A stretch of 64,000 bases of DNA, taken from the NCBI RefSeq assembly GCF_027257155.1, contig NZ_JAPWDU010000006.1, positions 186,001 through 250,000 of the forward strand, read 5' to 3'. The position numbers were made by a program, and so were the translations under genes. Under the pieces are notes generated by a model. The model was not told where the DNA came from and did no database searches. It saw nothing but the letters and a program-made list of their open reading frames with translations. This stretch comes from Cerasicoccus sp. TK19100 (GTDB taxonomy: Bacteria > Verrucomicrobiota > Verrucomicrobiia > Opitutales > Cerasicoccaceae). Of the stretch, positions 8,730 through 16,965 are shown piece after piece. Numbering within the stretch: position 1 is the stretch's first letter; every line of letters begins with the position of its first letter.

Positions 8730-9800
8730 ATGCTTACATTTATTAAATCACCACTCGGGAACGCCGTTGTCCTCTTACTCCTTGTTGGCTCAATTGGCAC
8801 CGTGGTTATACTCGACTCCATTGGGGAGGGACAGGCCAAGGCAGACTTTAACGAGCCAGATGAGGAAACCTACAATTACAAGCCGGAGGTTTATAAGCGG
8901 GACATCCCGCGTTTTAAAATGCCAGGCGCCATTGTTGAATCGAACTCCGTCGAGACGCCTAAGCCCACAGAAGAAAAGACAGCGCCAGAACCAGCCGTAT
9001 CCCGGCCACTTTTGGCGCGTCAACCAGAGTCCAAGGAGAAGACGAAGCCGGCACTGCCGCTAAATCTCTTTACGGGCAAGCCGCCCAAGGATCAACCGGA
9101 GCTTTCCGAAAACTATGCTCCGTATGGCCGCCTCGTTCCATGCGAGCTTACTATCACCGTTGAGAGTAATGCGATTAATACGCCGATTATTGGGCTCGTC
9201 ACCGAGGATGTTGTCAATGCGGGCAAAGTCATTATCCCAGCAGGCGCCGAAGTTCATGGCCGCGCCAGCGAAAGCCGTAACCGTGACCGTATTGCCGCCA
9301 CCGGCACATGGAATTTCGTCTGGCGGACTCAGGACCGTCTAAATGGCACCGAGCTAGCCTTACAGGGCATTGCCCTTGACCGCGAATACAATTTCAACAC
9401 CGGAGAATGGGGACTGCGTGATGGCTCCGCAGGCTTAAAAGGCCATCTCATAGAGAGCGATAGCTGGAACGAAATTAAGCTGTTCGCGGCCACCTTCCTT
9501 GCCGCCGCTACGCAGGGGTTCAAGGAATACGACAACTTTATTACCGACACTGGCTCTACGGTTCAGATCGCCGAAAGCTCCGTCGGTAATGCGGCCTTAG
9601 ACGGCGCCACCGCCGTCATGGCCGAGTATGCGGAGCAGATTCGGGAAACGATTCAGCGTGACGGCTACTACATTCGCGTGCCCACCGGGAAGCAATTCTA
9701 CGTTTACGTCACCCAAACTATCGACGCCCGCGAAGGCTCGCGGGGTAACGTCAGCAACAAGGATATTTGGAAAAAGGAGGATGATACCAATGAAGGATAA
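8730..9800 (+). CDS. VirB10/TrbI-like envelope-spanning protein
   Basis: A 356-residue protein with an N-terminal membrane helix (about residues 8-28), a Pro/Lys/Glu-rich periplasmic linker (about 45-115), and a C-terminal beta-rich domain. That domain begins near GRLVPCEL and includes LVTEDVVNAGKVIIPAGAEVHG, the TrbI/VirB10 pattern of an opening strand pair followed by an IPAG turn. VirB10 spans from inner to outer membrane and gates the channel. The 3' end overlaps the next lipoprotein gene by 11 bases. The linker is shorter than in many VirB10 proteins. Confidence 0.82.
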   Translation: MLTFIKSPLGNAVVLLLLVGSIGTVVILDSIGEGQAKADFNEPDEETYNYKPEVYKRDIPRFKMPGAIVESNSVETPKPTEEKTAPEPAVSRPLLARQPESKEKTKPALPLNLFTGKPPKDQPELSENYAPYGRLVPCELTITVESNAINTPIIGLVTEDVVNAGKVIIPAGAEVHGRASESRNRDRIAATGTWNFVWRTQDRLNGTELALQGIALDREYNFNTGEWGLRDGSAGLKGHLIESDSWNEIKLFAATFLAAATQGFKEYDNFITDTGSTVQIAESSVGNAALDGATAVMAEYAEQIRETIQRDGYYIRVPTGKQFYVYVTQTIDAREGSRGNVSNKDIWKKEDDTNEG

Positions 9801-10311
9801 ATTAAAACTACTCACTGCCATTTTAGCGATTACGCCCATCGCCTTGATGTTGAATGGTTGCGAAACGACTGAATCAGCTTCCACACAAGCCCCGCCAGTG
9901 CAACCAGCACAGCCCATTCAAGTTTCGGGCACTCAGCTTGATCCTTACAATATGGCCAAGGTTCGTACCCCCGAGGCGATTCACGCCTACCACTTGGGAC
10001 CATACGTTGACCCACAGGATTCCGGCATACGGCATGATGGCCACCGGATTGCCCGAGTCGAACGCCCGGCACAGTGGAACTTGACGCCAAGCGCCCCGAC
10101 CGCCGTGCCTTTGGGACCGGTTGTCGCCGTGGCCGATCCCGCCCAGCAAACCGGTCTGCTTACAGGTGAGCTGGAAAACAAGATTACTCAGGCGAACAAC
10201 CTGATTGCCGCTCTGATTGAGCAAAACGACCAGTTGCAAGGCCAGCTCCAGCAAAAGGACAAGGCCATCGAGAACTTGTCACGACGCATTTCGAATCTGG
10301 AAGAACAGTAA
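9790..10311 (+). CDS. lipoprotein ending the secretion operon
   Basis: A 173-residue lipoprotein. The ATG at 9790 is chosen because an excellent ribosome binding site, AAGGAGG, lies just upstream inside the VirB10-like gene, and because it yields a proper signal ending in LNGC (Cys24). The mature part has a Pro/Gln-rich linker and a C-terminal leucine/glutamine coiled coil (about 128-173). TrbH lipoproteins occupy a similar place next to TrbI, so an accessory core role is plausible, but homology is not demonstrable by eye. Confidence 0.65.
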   Translation: MKDKLKLLTAILAITPIALMLNGCETTESASTQAPPVQPAQPIQVSGTQLDPYNMAKVRTPEAIHAYHLGPYVDPQDSGIRHDGHRIARVERPAQWNLTPSAPTAVPLGPVVAVADPAQQTGLLTGELENKITQANNLIAALIEQNDQLQGQLQQKDKAIENLSRRISNLEEQ

Positions 10312-10387
10312 TTTCATCATGAACACACACCAATCTATCACCTTTGGCATTCTGCCAAACCTGTAATCAAAGCTGAACAAATAGCGG

Positions 10388-10420
10388 CCCCACGGACAGG
10401 TTAAGAAAGCGTGGGGTTTG
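10388..10420 (+). terminator. possible terminator after the secretion operon
   Basis: An inverted repeat of 7 bp (CCCCACG at 10388-10394, CGTGGGG at 10410-10416) follows the last operon gene and is trailed by only three T residues, so it is weak. It may end the secretion operon or sit in the leader of the following gene. Confidence 0.4.
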
Positions 10421-10433
10421 ATAGGACAATCCT

Positions 10434-10811
10434 ATGGCAACATCACTAAAAAATCGAGTTAATCAGAATAAAGAGGCAGTCAAATCGCCTGGCCCTAAGA
10501 AGAATCCTGAAATCGACGCAATGATTGACAGGTACATCAAAGAGCATCCCCAGCGGATTGCTTATTTGAAAACAGAAACCAAAGACCAACTGCTCCGACG
10601 CGCCATCCTCAAGGACGCCTTGAAATACGACGCGACCATGAAGCAGCGGGTCAAAGTGAACGAAGCGGTGGGAAGCTTTCTCAAGGAAAACCCTGAAATT
10701 GCTCAGGACATTGAGAAACGCATTTCACGCGTGCCCGACGATCAGAAACAGGATGCGCGCATGCGCCTTGGGAGGCAGGAAGCAACCCGAACAGCCCTGA
10801 AAATAAGCTGA
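10434..10811 (+). CDS. small charged protein of unknown function
   Basis: A 125-residue, highly charged, predicted all-helical soluble protein with many Lys, Arg, Asp and Glu. No motif is recognised. It contains two similar phrases, KKNPEIDAMIDRYIKE (about 22-37) and LKENPEIAQDIEKRI (about 84-98), which suggests an internal helical duplication. It follows the secretion operon in the same direction and may be part of the mobile element's accessory genes. A role in DNA or RNA binding would fit the composition but is not supported by a motif. Confidence 0.6.
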   Translation: MATSLKNRVNQNKEAVKSPGPKKNPEIDAMIDRYIKEHPQRIAYLKTETKDQLLRRAILKDALKYDATMKQRVKVNEAVGSFLKENPEIAQDIEKRISRVPDDQKQDARMRLGRQEATRTALKIS

Positions 10812-10899
10812 TTAACCGGGTTGGCCGGGCGCAGCAATTCTTGGCCCGGCCAACCATATATTTAACCATTAACCCAAATTAATTGGATATTTAAACATC

Positions 10900-11178
10900 A
10901 TGGAAACAAACACGAACAGCGCCGCCCCCGTCGCATTGCCTATTGAAATATTCGATGTATTCGTGAACTCAAGCGACTACCTCAAACGCCGGTATGATTC
11001 CATTCGCCTGAGCCCGGAAGAGCTAATCGTCTTCTTTTTATCTGGCGTAGCCTCCCATGAGATCGTCACTAGCCTTGAAAGGCAGGTGTTATTGCTCTCT
11101 GGCAAAAATCCGCCCGCTGACGAGGATGAGCACTTGATGCAAACTTACCTTGATATGGAAAACGAAGGACTCGCCTGA
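10900..11178 (+). CDS. small protein of unknown function
   Basis: A 92-residue soluble protein with a central segment reading YLKRRYDSIRLSPEELIVFFLSGV and an acidic C-terminus. No family is recognised. It is followed by a strong hairpin terminator at 11210-11240, so it is probably the last gene of this transcription unit. It has ordinary codon use for the element. Confidence 0.55.
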   Translation: METNTNSAAPVALPIEIFDVFVNSSDYLKRRYDSIRLSPEELIVFFLSGVASHEIVTSLERQVLLLSGKNPPADEDEHLMQTYLDMENEGLA

Positions 11179-11209
11179 GTCTTGAGTGGCAAATCTCAAT
11201 CTAAAATGG

Positions 11210-11244
11210 AACCGCCGCCGGAGATGCTCCGGCGGCGGTTTATT
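11210..11244 (+). terminator. rho-independent-type terminator
   Basis: A perfect 13-bp GC-rich stem (AACCGCCGCCGGA at 11210-11222 with TCCGGCGGCGGTT at 11228-11240) closes a 5-base loop. It is followed by a short T-containing tail. It lies 31 bases after the stop of the 92-residue gene. Confidence 0.8.
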
Positions 11245-11281
11245 TGTAGCGGTAGTAGCCAATTTCCGGGGTGCTGCTTCA

Positions 11282-11397
11282 ATTCGATAGCAAGCTGTCG
11301 AATCAATTAAGGCAAGCTTGCAGTGTACACCGGCTTACTTGCAATAGAGCATTGCCAAGCTTCCAACCCATACCTGGTAGTATTTTACCAATCCAGC
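11282..11397. other. palindrome-rich noncoding stretch
   Basis: No gene is seen between 11241 and 11397. The stretch holds a near-perfect 22-base palindrome at 11282-11303 (ATTCGATAGC ... TGTCGAAT), a 10-base palindrome GCAAGCTTGC at about 11313-11322, and a small hairpin TGGTA/TACCA at 11375-11390. Such clusters occur at transfer origins, partition sites and regulator binding sites. No nick-site consensus is recognised. Confidence 0.4.
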
Positions 11398-11640
11398 CTA
11401 TAGCCCGATATCCTTGAGGATGTCGGAAGGTTTGAGACCGAGTGCCCGAGCTATCTGAAAAAGCTTAAAAACGGTAATGTTTTGCTGACCGCGCTCAATG
11501 GTTCCCATGTAAGCGCGGTGCACCTCAGCACGCCAAGCAAGTTCATCCTGACTGATATCCGCCTGTTCGCGACGTGCACGTATAGCTTGGCCTAGTCCGA
11601 TAGCTATTTTTTTTGCAGCTTTGCCTTTTGTCGCGTCCAT
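11398..11640 (-). CDS. XRE-family helix-turn-helix regulator
   Basis: An 80-residue, single-domain DNA-binding protein of the Cro/C1 (XRE) family. The helix-turn-helix spans about residues 20-72, with RARREQADISQDELAWRAEV forming helices 1-2 and YMGTIERGQQNIT the recognition helix and following turn. I chose the ATG at 11640; a GTG three codons upstream is also possible. Its stop is near the convergent end of the secretion-side genes. Its own upstream region carries a palindrome and a direct repeat (11653-11697), suggesting autoregulation, and it may control element genes. Confidence 0.85.
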   Translation of the reverse strand: MDATKGKAAKKIAIGLGQAIRARREQADISQDELAWRAEVHRAYMGTIERGQQNITVFKLFQIARALGLKPSDILKDIGL

Positions 11641-11652
11641 GCAGCGCACATA

Positions 11653-11697
11653 CTAGCATTTTGCTGTAAATAGAGCGACTAGGTATATCTAGCATTT
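11653..11697. promoter_or_regulatory. candidate operator of the XRE regulator
   Basis: Directly upstream of the regulator start, CTAGCATTT occurs twice (11653-11661 and 11689-11697), 36 bases apart. The second copy overlaps a near-palindrome, CTAGGTATATCTAG (11679-11692). Spacing and position fit an autoregulatory operator. This is inference from repeats only. Confidence 0.4.
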
Positions 11698-11875
11698 ATA
11701 ATGAGTCCATTTCTTTGATTGGGCGTGAAAATTTCGGTTCGATCAGCTCTAAAGCGCGATAAAATCGCATAAAACCCTCATATTTGAGGGCTATTATTTT
11801 CAGGACTCACTGTAGAAGCCGATTTTTAACTCGCTATTAGAATAGGTATGTCCAGCCTCCGCCAATATGGTCTAG

Positions 11876-14221
11876 CTGCAAAGGCTTTTCGCCATTTTCG
11901 AATATTCTGCGAATTCGCGCACGCCTTGTGATAGAAATAATAATAACCATGATGAAACATTTTTATACGCGAACGGTCTCTCGGAAACAAAGATTTATGC
12001 GGACGACTCCGAAATCAATTACGCCTACGAGCCTGAATCCGGCTTGCTCAGTAAAGTAACGGATCAGCGCGGGTATGACCGGGAATTCAAATATCAGATT
12101 GATGGCAATCTTTACACCTACGATGCTTATTTCAACCGCATCCTGACGCAGACGACGGCGGGAGACCCCGACGACTATACTTTTGCTTATTACGGATTCA
12201 CGGGTGATGGAAACGCAAATCAGGTGCAGAAGGTCACGATCTCCAAGATTCGTGATTCGGTCACGGTTAATAATGACATCGATTATTCATACGATGACTT
12301 GGGACGTCTTTACACTCGGACATTCAAGGGCGATACGGAGACTTTTAATTACGACGAACTCGACCGGTTGGAGAGCATGAGCGATCCTTTGGGGGACTTT
12401 GACTATGGTTATGACGGCCTCACGGGGCGCATTCAGACGGTTCAAAATTCGGTCTCTGGCGTCAACGGCCTGAGCATGGCGCTCGGGTATGATCATAAAA
12501 TCGCGGGTGGAGAAGAGCGTCGTTTTCCCAACTTAACGAGCATTACCTACGGCGACCCATCTGGCATGATTGCTCAGCACGCCTATCAGAAAGATGTCAG
12601 CGGGCTTATTAAGCTGTGGCAGCAATGGAGCGAGGACTCAGTCCAGAGTTTCAGTTATCGATATAACGAGGATAGCCAACTTGAAAATGCCATTAAACAT
12701 GATGGACTCGATGAGCAAAGTGCTCCTCTGAAACGCCACGAATACCGCTACGATGATGCAGGAAACCGCGTATTGGCGTATGTTGACGGTGATCAGTCCA
12801 ATGTCGAGTTCAACGACATTAATCAACTGGTCGCCCAAGGCAGTGAAGGTGGAACGCTCATTCATGGAGTAATCGGCGAACCGGGAAAAGTGTTCGTCCA
12901 GCAACTCGATGGCAGCGGGAACGTGACGGACTCACAAGAAGCCGCGCTTTACTCCGGCAATGAGTTTTATGCCAATCTCGAATTGCCCGTTGGCTCCAAT
13001 ACTTTTAGAATAATTGCAGCCGACATTTTTGGCGAAACCACGACCCAGGATTATTCCCTGACCGTAGCATCGGATACTGGGGACAGTTTCTCTTACGATG
13101 CCGCTGGAAATTTGACAGAGTGGATTAAGGCGGATGGAACAACGGTGGAATATCACTGGGATGCGGCGAACCGGCTGCGCAGCATTGAGGTGGATTCGCA
13201 ATTGATTCAATCTTTCGAATACGACGGAGCAGACCGCATGGTGCGGGCCATTAATATTAGCGGTCAACGTGATGATTACTTTTGGGACGGCTTGAAGAGA
13301 TTAGGCCGTGAGAGTCCTGATGGCTCGCCGACTGTGTATCAACGCTACCTAGCGAATGGCTTTACCGAATCGCTCAATGGAGCTGCGGCGAACAAATATT
13401 ATACGCTGCGCGATCACCTTGGTTCTACCCGTGAAATTTTAGATGACGCTTACAACGTCATTACCCGCTATGATTACGGTCCATGGGGCGAAGTTACTAA
13501 GCTCAGTGGTTCTGTAGAAGCTGACTTGCTTTATGCGGGTCATCTATACTATGGCGATGCCGATACGCCAATACATATAGCTCCATATCGTTCGTACAGC
13601 CCTCTACTCGGACGCTGGTTGAGCCGTGACTTCTTAGGAGAGCTAGGACCAGACGGAACGAATGTCTATGCTTACGCTTTGGGCAATCCGATACTTTATA
13701 ATGATCCGACAGGCTTATACAGCGTATTGGGCTTAGAATTTGATGACGGAAAGGGATTTTGGGACAACGTAGGTGACTATTTCGGATCAGCGGGCTCAGG
13801 AGCTGCTATGGGGGCTGCGGCATATGCAGATGGGTTTAACCCGTTTGGCGATCCCTTTGAAAGTGCAGGATTTTACAATTCCGATTGCTACGGGTTAGGT
13901 GCCTCCAAGTTTTTAGGAACGGTAGGATTCACAGCAGCAACTACGGCCGCTGGCGTTGGTATAGGAGGGCGCATTGCTGCTCGCGGTGGATTTACTCTTT
14001 CTAAGCATGTCGCCTCACAGGTTCGCCCTTGGCCATTCGGGCAGCGTTATTGGTCAGAAACGGCAGTAAGAGCTGCCTTTCAAAGCGGGAAGGCATATCT
14101 GAATACTGGACAGGGGATTGGGAAATTACTAACAACTGTAAGGTATCCGATAGGCAATGGCGGCGCTATTGTCCGAAACATATTCACAAACAAAATTGTT
14201 CATTATCTTCCAAAGTGGTGA
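11876..14221 (+). pseudogene. 5'-truncated RHS/YD-repeat gene with toxin-like C-terminal domain
   Basis: The frame is open from just after an in-frame TAG (11873-11875) to 14221 but has no ATG, signal peptide or N-terminal RHS region, so it looks like a gene tail. It contains many YD repeats (such as YDYDDLGRL- and YDAAGNL-like units), the RHS shell-closing motif YSPLLGRWLSRD, and NVYAYALGNPILYNDPTGLY. After this core come a Gly/Ala-rich linker and about 75 terminal residues starting SKHVASQVRPWPFG. The pattern of an early His, an AVRAAFQSGKAY-like helix and closing strands resembles BECR-fold or DUF4258-type RNase toxins; that reading is tentative. An immunity-like gene starts 4 bases after the stop. 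The tail could serve as a cassette for recombination into a full-length RHS gene. Confidence 0.7.
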
Positions 14222-14225
14222 GCGC

Positions 14226-14540
14226 ATGAAAAGTAAGCAGCGAGCAGATTTGCATAAATGTCTTGATCGGTATCTCAATGGACGCGAAAGCGTTTTTGGC
14301 CTACAACAGTGCGCATTGGATGCAATCAATAATGGACTAGATCAGGAGTTGTCTGGACCTGAGCGAAGGAAATTTTATAAAGAATACTTTAATTACATCG
14401 ATCCATATTTGCCGGAGTTAAAACCGCGAGGAGGTATCGGCATCCTCATGGACAAGCTAGACTTGTGGTTCAATGGGATTCATCGGCTAAATGAATCTGA
14501 TGTTCAAAATAGTGCGAAACGCTTGATAACATGGCTATGA
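14226..14540 (+). CDS. putative immunity protein for the RHS toxin tail
   Basis: A 104-residue soluble protein starting at an ATG 4 bases after the RHS stop. No family is recognised; it is helical and mixed-charge with KCLDRYLNGRESVF and FNYIDPYLPELKPRGG stretches. Immunity genes are typically the first small gene after an RHS toxin end, so position is the main evidence. It would protect the cell by binding the RHS C-terminal domain. Confidence 0.55.
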   Translation: MKSKQRADLHKCLDRYLNGRESVFGLQQCALDAINNGLDQELSGPERRKFYKEYFNYIDPYLPELKPRGGIGILMDKLDLWFNGIHRLNESDVQNSAKRLITWL

Positions 14541-14571
14541 TCCAGTCAAACATCCGTACGGTCGTACGCCA

Positions 14572-14721
14572 ATGATGGTCGATTATAACTATGAAGCTCC
14601 AGCATATCAGGAGCTAAGACTGATCGCAGATGACCTTAAAGCGCAGGCTGAGAAAAATGAGGGTGTCGATAAAGCGATCTTCAGATTCGAGTGCGATGAA
14701 AAACCTCTCTCCTTCGCTTGA
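14572..14721 (+). CDS. short orphan ORF after the immunity gene
   Basis: A 49-codon frame that could be a displaced fragment of an effector or immunity gene. Reading upstream of its ATG in the same frame gives YDPVKHPYGRTP, which suggests that it is the tail of something longer. Its end overlaps the 3' end of the convergent PEP-CTERM gene. It may not be expressed. Confidence 0.25.
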   Translation: MMVDYNYEAPAYQELRLIADDLKAQAEKNEGVDKAIFRFECDEKPLSFA

Positions 14722-15499
14722 AAGCATAAGCTAAGGCAGCCATTGCAGCTAGTAAGGAATATGTTGATGGCTCTGGAACAACCGTCGTCGCCTCAAATTG
14801 ATGGATGAGTTCTGCGTTTGAAGCGTGAGTCCAATATTCACTTGTATCGTAGTCAAATCCTACCTCCCATGATACGGTCAAATCGTATTCCCCAATCACA
14901 TTAGTAAGCCCAAATAAGGTATAGTTGAAATCGGTAAGTATGAATGTTACATCATACTCAGGATAGGAAACAGTTTCATGAGGGCTTCTATCATCGTAGC
15001 CGACCAATTCGTAAAGCAACCGTTCATTTTGGTTGTCCACGATCCTGAATGATTCCACTTGGATACCATTTCCATTTAAGTAAAAATACAGGCTTTTAAT
15101 GAGAAGATTGTCATTCCCTTGGATATTAACCTGTCTCGAAAAACTATAACTGTATTGAGCTTGAGAAGTCCCATGCGCCTCGTGTTCGAATGTGTCCAGT
15201 ATGTATTGATTATCATTGGAAGCAGTAGCTGAGCGAGTGAAACGAGAATCCAAGAAGCCATATGGAGTTCCAAATTCCCCTGTTCCACTGATTACGCTTT
15301 CCGATGTCCAAGTTGTCGTGCTACCCTCCACCACCATCTGGCTAGCATGCTCTTCCAATGTTATTTCACTCAGTTGTAACTCAGCGCTGTAGTTGCCACC
15401 TTGAGTTGACGTGGTAATCGATAGAGATGCCCTCAAGCCCAGCGTGCAGCTCATGCTAGCAACGGCAATAAGGATAGCTGGAAATGATACACTTCGCAT
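14681..15499 (-). CDS. PEP-CTERM sorted exported protein
   Basis: A 272-residue exported protein with an N-terminal signal peptide (about residues 1-25) and a C-terminal PEP-CTERM tail: VVPEPS, a hydrophobic segment LLAAMAALAYAF, then KRRRE. PEP-CTERM proteins are sorted and processed at the envelope by exosortase in exopolysaccharide-producing bacteria. The middle is Ser/Thr/Asn-rich and beta-predicted; no catalytic motif is seen. Its presence inside the mobile element implies that the element circulates among hosts with an exosortase. Confidence 0.85.
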   Translation of the reverse strand: MRSVSFPAILIAVASMSCTLGLRASLSITTSTQGGNYSAELQLSEITLEEHASQMVVEGSTTTWTSESVISGTGEFGTPYGFLDSRFTRSATASNDNQYILDTFEHEAHGTSQAQYSYSFSRQVNIQGNDNLLIKSLYFYLNGNGIQVESFRIVDNQNERLLYELVGYDDRSPHETVSYPEYDVTFILTDFNYTLFGLTNVIGEYDLTVSWEVGFDYDTSEYWTHASNAELIHQFEATTVVPEPSTYSLLAAMAALAYAFKRRREVFHRTRI

Positions 15500-15707
15500 A
15501 CGTCTTTACCCTGCCTGTTGAGCCGTACATCGCAAGTCAGAACCTCGACAAATCATAGCAATAATTTCCCCCAATTATTACGGGGCACCACCTTATAGCA
15601 GGTATAACATGGGCAATATATCGCCACCCCGGAGGTAGGACTATTTCAATTGAATTGGGAATGACGCCTTCCGCGAATTTCCCTATTTTTTTCCATTCAA
15701 TTTTAAT

Positions 15708-15977
15708 ATGCTTACTTTCATGAAAGCGAAGATTACCGAGAGATTGAAACACGTGGGTCGTGGGTATGACTTGGACAAGCTACCACCGGCTCTTTTGGAA
15801 ACCGTTATTGATGCAGCTTCGCCCTTGATTGAAGCCGAGCTAGGCAAGGCGGAAGAACGAGCGATTCAGAAAATCATCACCGAGAAGTTTGTGGCAAAGG
15901 TGATTAAGTCGGCTTTGGAAGCGAAGCCTGCTAGACGATCCAGAGCGACAGCCGAACAAATGGCCGGGATAAGTTAG
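15708..15977 (+). CDS. small helical protein of unknown function
   Basis: An 89-residue protein, mostly helical, with a C-terminal basic stretch (AKPARRSRATAEQMAG). The ATG at 15720 is an alternative start. No family is recognised. The 208 bases upstream hold no gene. It starts the plasmid-like module at the right end of the element. Confidence 0.5.
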   Translation: MLTFMKAKITERLKHVGRGYDLDKLPPALLETVIDAASPLIEAELGKAEERAIQKIITEKFVAKVIKSALEAKPARRSRATAEQMAGIS

Positions 15978-16037
15978 AAGTTAAAAGCTTAGGTTCCCGC
16001 TTTTCTGCGCAAAGCTCCCCACCACTAAAACCCCCTA

Positions 16038-16077
16038 AATCCCCCATTCGCCGAGTTGCGACTTGGGGGACTTTTTT
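16038..16077 (+). terminator. imperfect terminator hairpin
   Basis: AAATCCCCC and GGGGGACTTTTTT pair imperfectly around an 18-base loop, with a run of six T residues. It lies about 60 bases after the 89-residue gene and between convergent genes. Confidence 0.5.
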
Positions 16078-16098
16078 GAAACATTTTATTGGACTGCA

Positions 16099-16353
16099 TC
16101 AGGCATCAAGTTTGGCAAAAGCTTTGATTAACTTGGATGCTTCGGATTCTGCGGAGGCGCCGCAAGCCTCGCAAATCCAATAGAATTCTGCGAGATCAAC
16201 ACGCCGCTCACCCAATTCCCAATTGGCGACAAGAGCATGGGCAACATCCAGCTTCGTCGCCAGGTCTCGCTGGGTCATTCCTGCCTGATTTCTCAATTCG
16301 GTCAAAAGACCGGCAATTATGGCGCCATGCTCGCTATGGATAGTTTTTTTCAT
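16099..16353 (-). CDS. XRE-family helix-turn-helix regulator
   Basis: An 84-residue DNA-binding protein. The helix-turn-helix covers about residues 17-70, with LRNQAGMTQRDLATKLDVAH giving helices 1-2 and LVANWELGERRVDLAEFYWI the recognition helix and helix 4. It is divergent from the 87-residue gene at 16415, with two palindromes between them, so it probably represses itself and its neighbour. The start is set by the ATG at 16353, which lies at the edge of the first palindrome. Confidence 0.87.
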   Translation of the reverse strand: MKKTIHSEHGAIIAGLLTELRNQAGMTQRDLATKLDVAHALVANWELGERRVDLAEFYWICEACGASAESEASKLIKAFAKLDA

Positions 16354-16399
16354 TGCTCATATTTTATGAGCAAAGTGGGTTGCTAAAAAATTCTTAGCA
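16353..16399. promoter_or_regulatory. two palindromic operators in a divergent promoter
   Basis: A perfect 9-bp inverted repeat with a 3-base spacer (TTGCTCATA/TATGAGCAA, 16353-16373) touches the regulator's start codon. A second dyad (TGCTAA/TTAGCA, 16381-16399) follows eight bases later. Both share a TTGCT.A/T.AGCAA-like core. The arrangement is that of a Cro/CI-type switch between the XRE gene and the rightward gene at 16415. Confidence 0.65.
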
Positions 16400-16414
16400 G
16401 GCTAGGCTATTGGT

Positions 16415-16678
16415 ATGACAGATAGAATGGAGCCAGCTACGATTCGTCGCTACATCCAAGCGAGAAAAGAAATTGATCAGAGTGCCAAAAAGATTTGTGC
16501 GATTACTCAAACACTCGCCCACTTAGAGCAATCGTCTGACGACCAATCAGCGATTTGCCCCAATTCTCTCGGTGCGATTCATCTTTTGCTCAGTCTCTAT
16601 GCGATCGATATATTATCTGTGCTGGAGAATTTCGCGCCCATCAAAGAAGCAGAACGCGAAATAGAAAAGCTCGACTAG
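16415..16678 (+). CDS. small protein of unknown function, divergent from the XRE gene
   Basis: An 87-residue, mainly helical soluble protein with two helices joined by a Cys- and Ser-containing loop (about 44-52). No family is recognised. It shares a palindrome-containing promoter region with the XRE regulator and leads into the large inverted repeat before the DUF3560-type gene. An element maintenance role can be guessed from context only. Confidence 0.5.
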   Translation: MTDRMEPATIRRYIQARKEIDQSAKKICAITQTLAHLEQSSDDQSAICPNSLGAIHLLLSLYAIDILSVLENFAPIKEAEREIEKLD

Positions 16679-16716
16679 CGAGGTTGAGCATCGAAACCGC
16701 AAGTAGCGGTATTCAC

Positions 16717-16930
16717 TCGCCTGTTTTCCTGCCACGCAGGAAAAGGATCGTGCCAGCCCTGCGCGGAAACCTGTCAAGGTAGAATTTCCCCGCTCGCTTG
16801 TGCAGCTTCGTCGCTTTGCTCCTTGCTTCCGCGCTGCGCGGAAAAATCTCCACCCTGACAGGACGCCTGTGGCGTCCGCTCCGGGCACGCTTTCGCTTTC
16901 GCTCGCCGCTTGGCAGGGAAAAACAGGCGA
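16717..16930. repeat. 214-bp imperfect palindrome, candidate structured RNA or origin
   Basis: Two nested pairs of arms face each other. The outer pair is 16717-16737 with 16908-16930 (TCGCCTGTTTT...CCTGCCA). The inner pair is 16770-16793 with 16836-16862 (CCTGTCA.GGT.GA..TTT.CC). Local hairpins sit inside at 16729-16741 (CCTGC/GCAGG) and 16863-16875 (ACGCC/GGCGT). The region lies between the 87-residue gene and the DUF3560-type gene and has no convincing coding frame of its own. It could be a folded 5' leader, a transfer or replication origin, or an antirestriction-related structure. Confidence 0.6.
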
Positions 16931-16965
16931 CCAATGACGGGAGCCTAAACAACGGAGATTCAAGA

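Noticed and set aside
16798-16965. N-terminal extension of the DUF3560-type protein
   Set aside because: The extension crosses the palindrome and lacks family sequence; the ATG at 16966 begins the recognised text.
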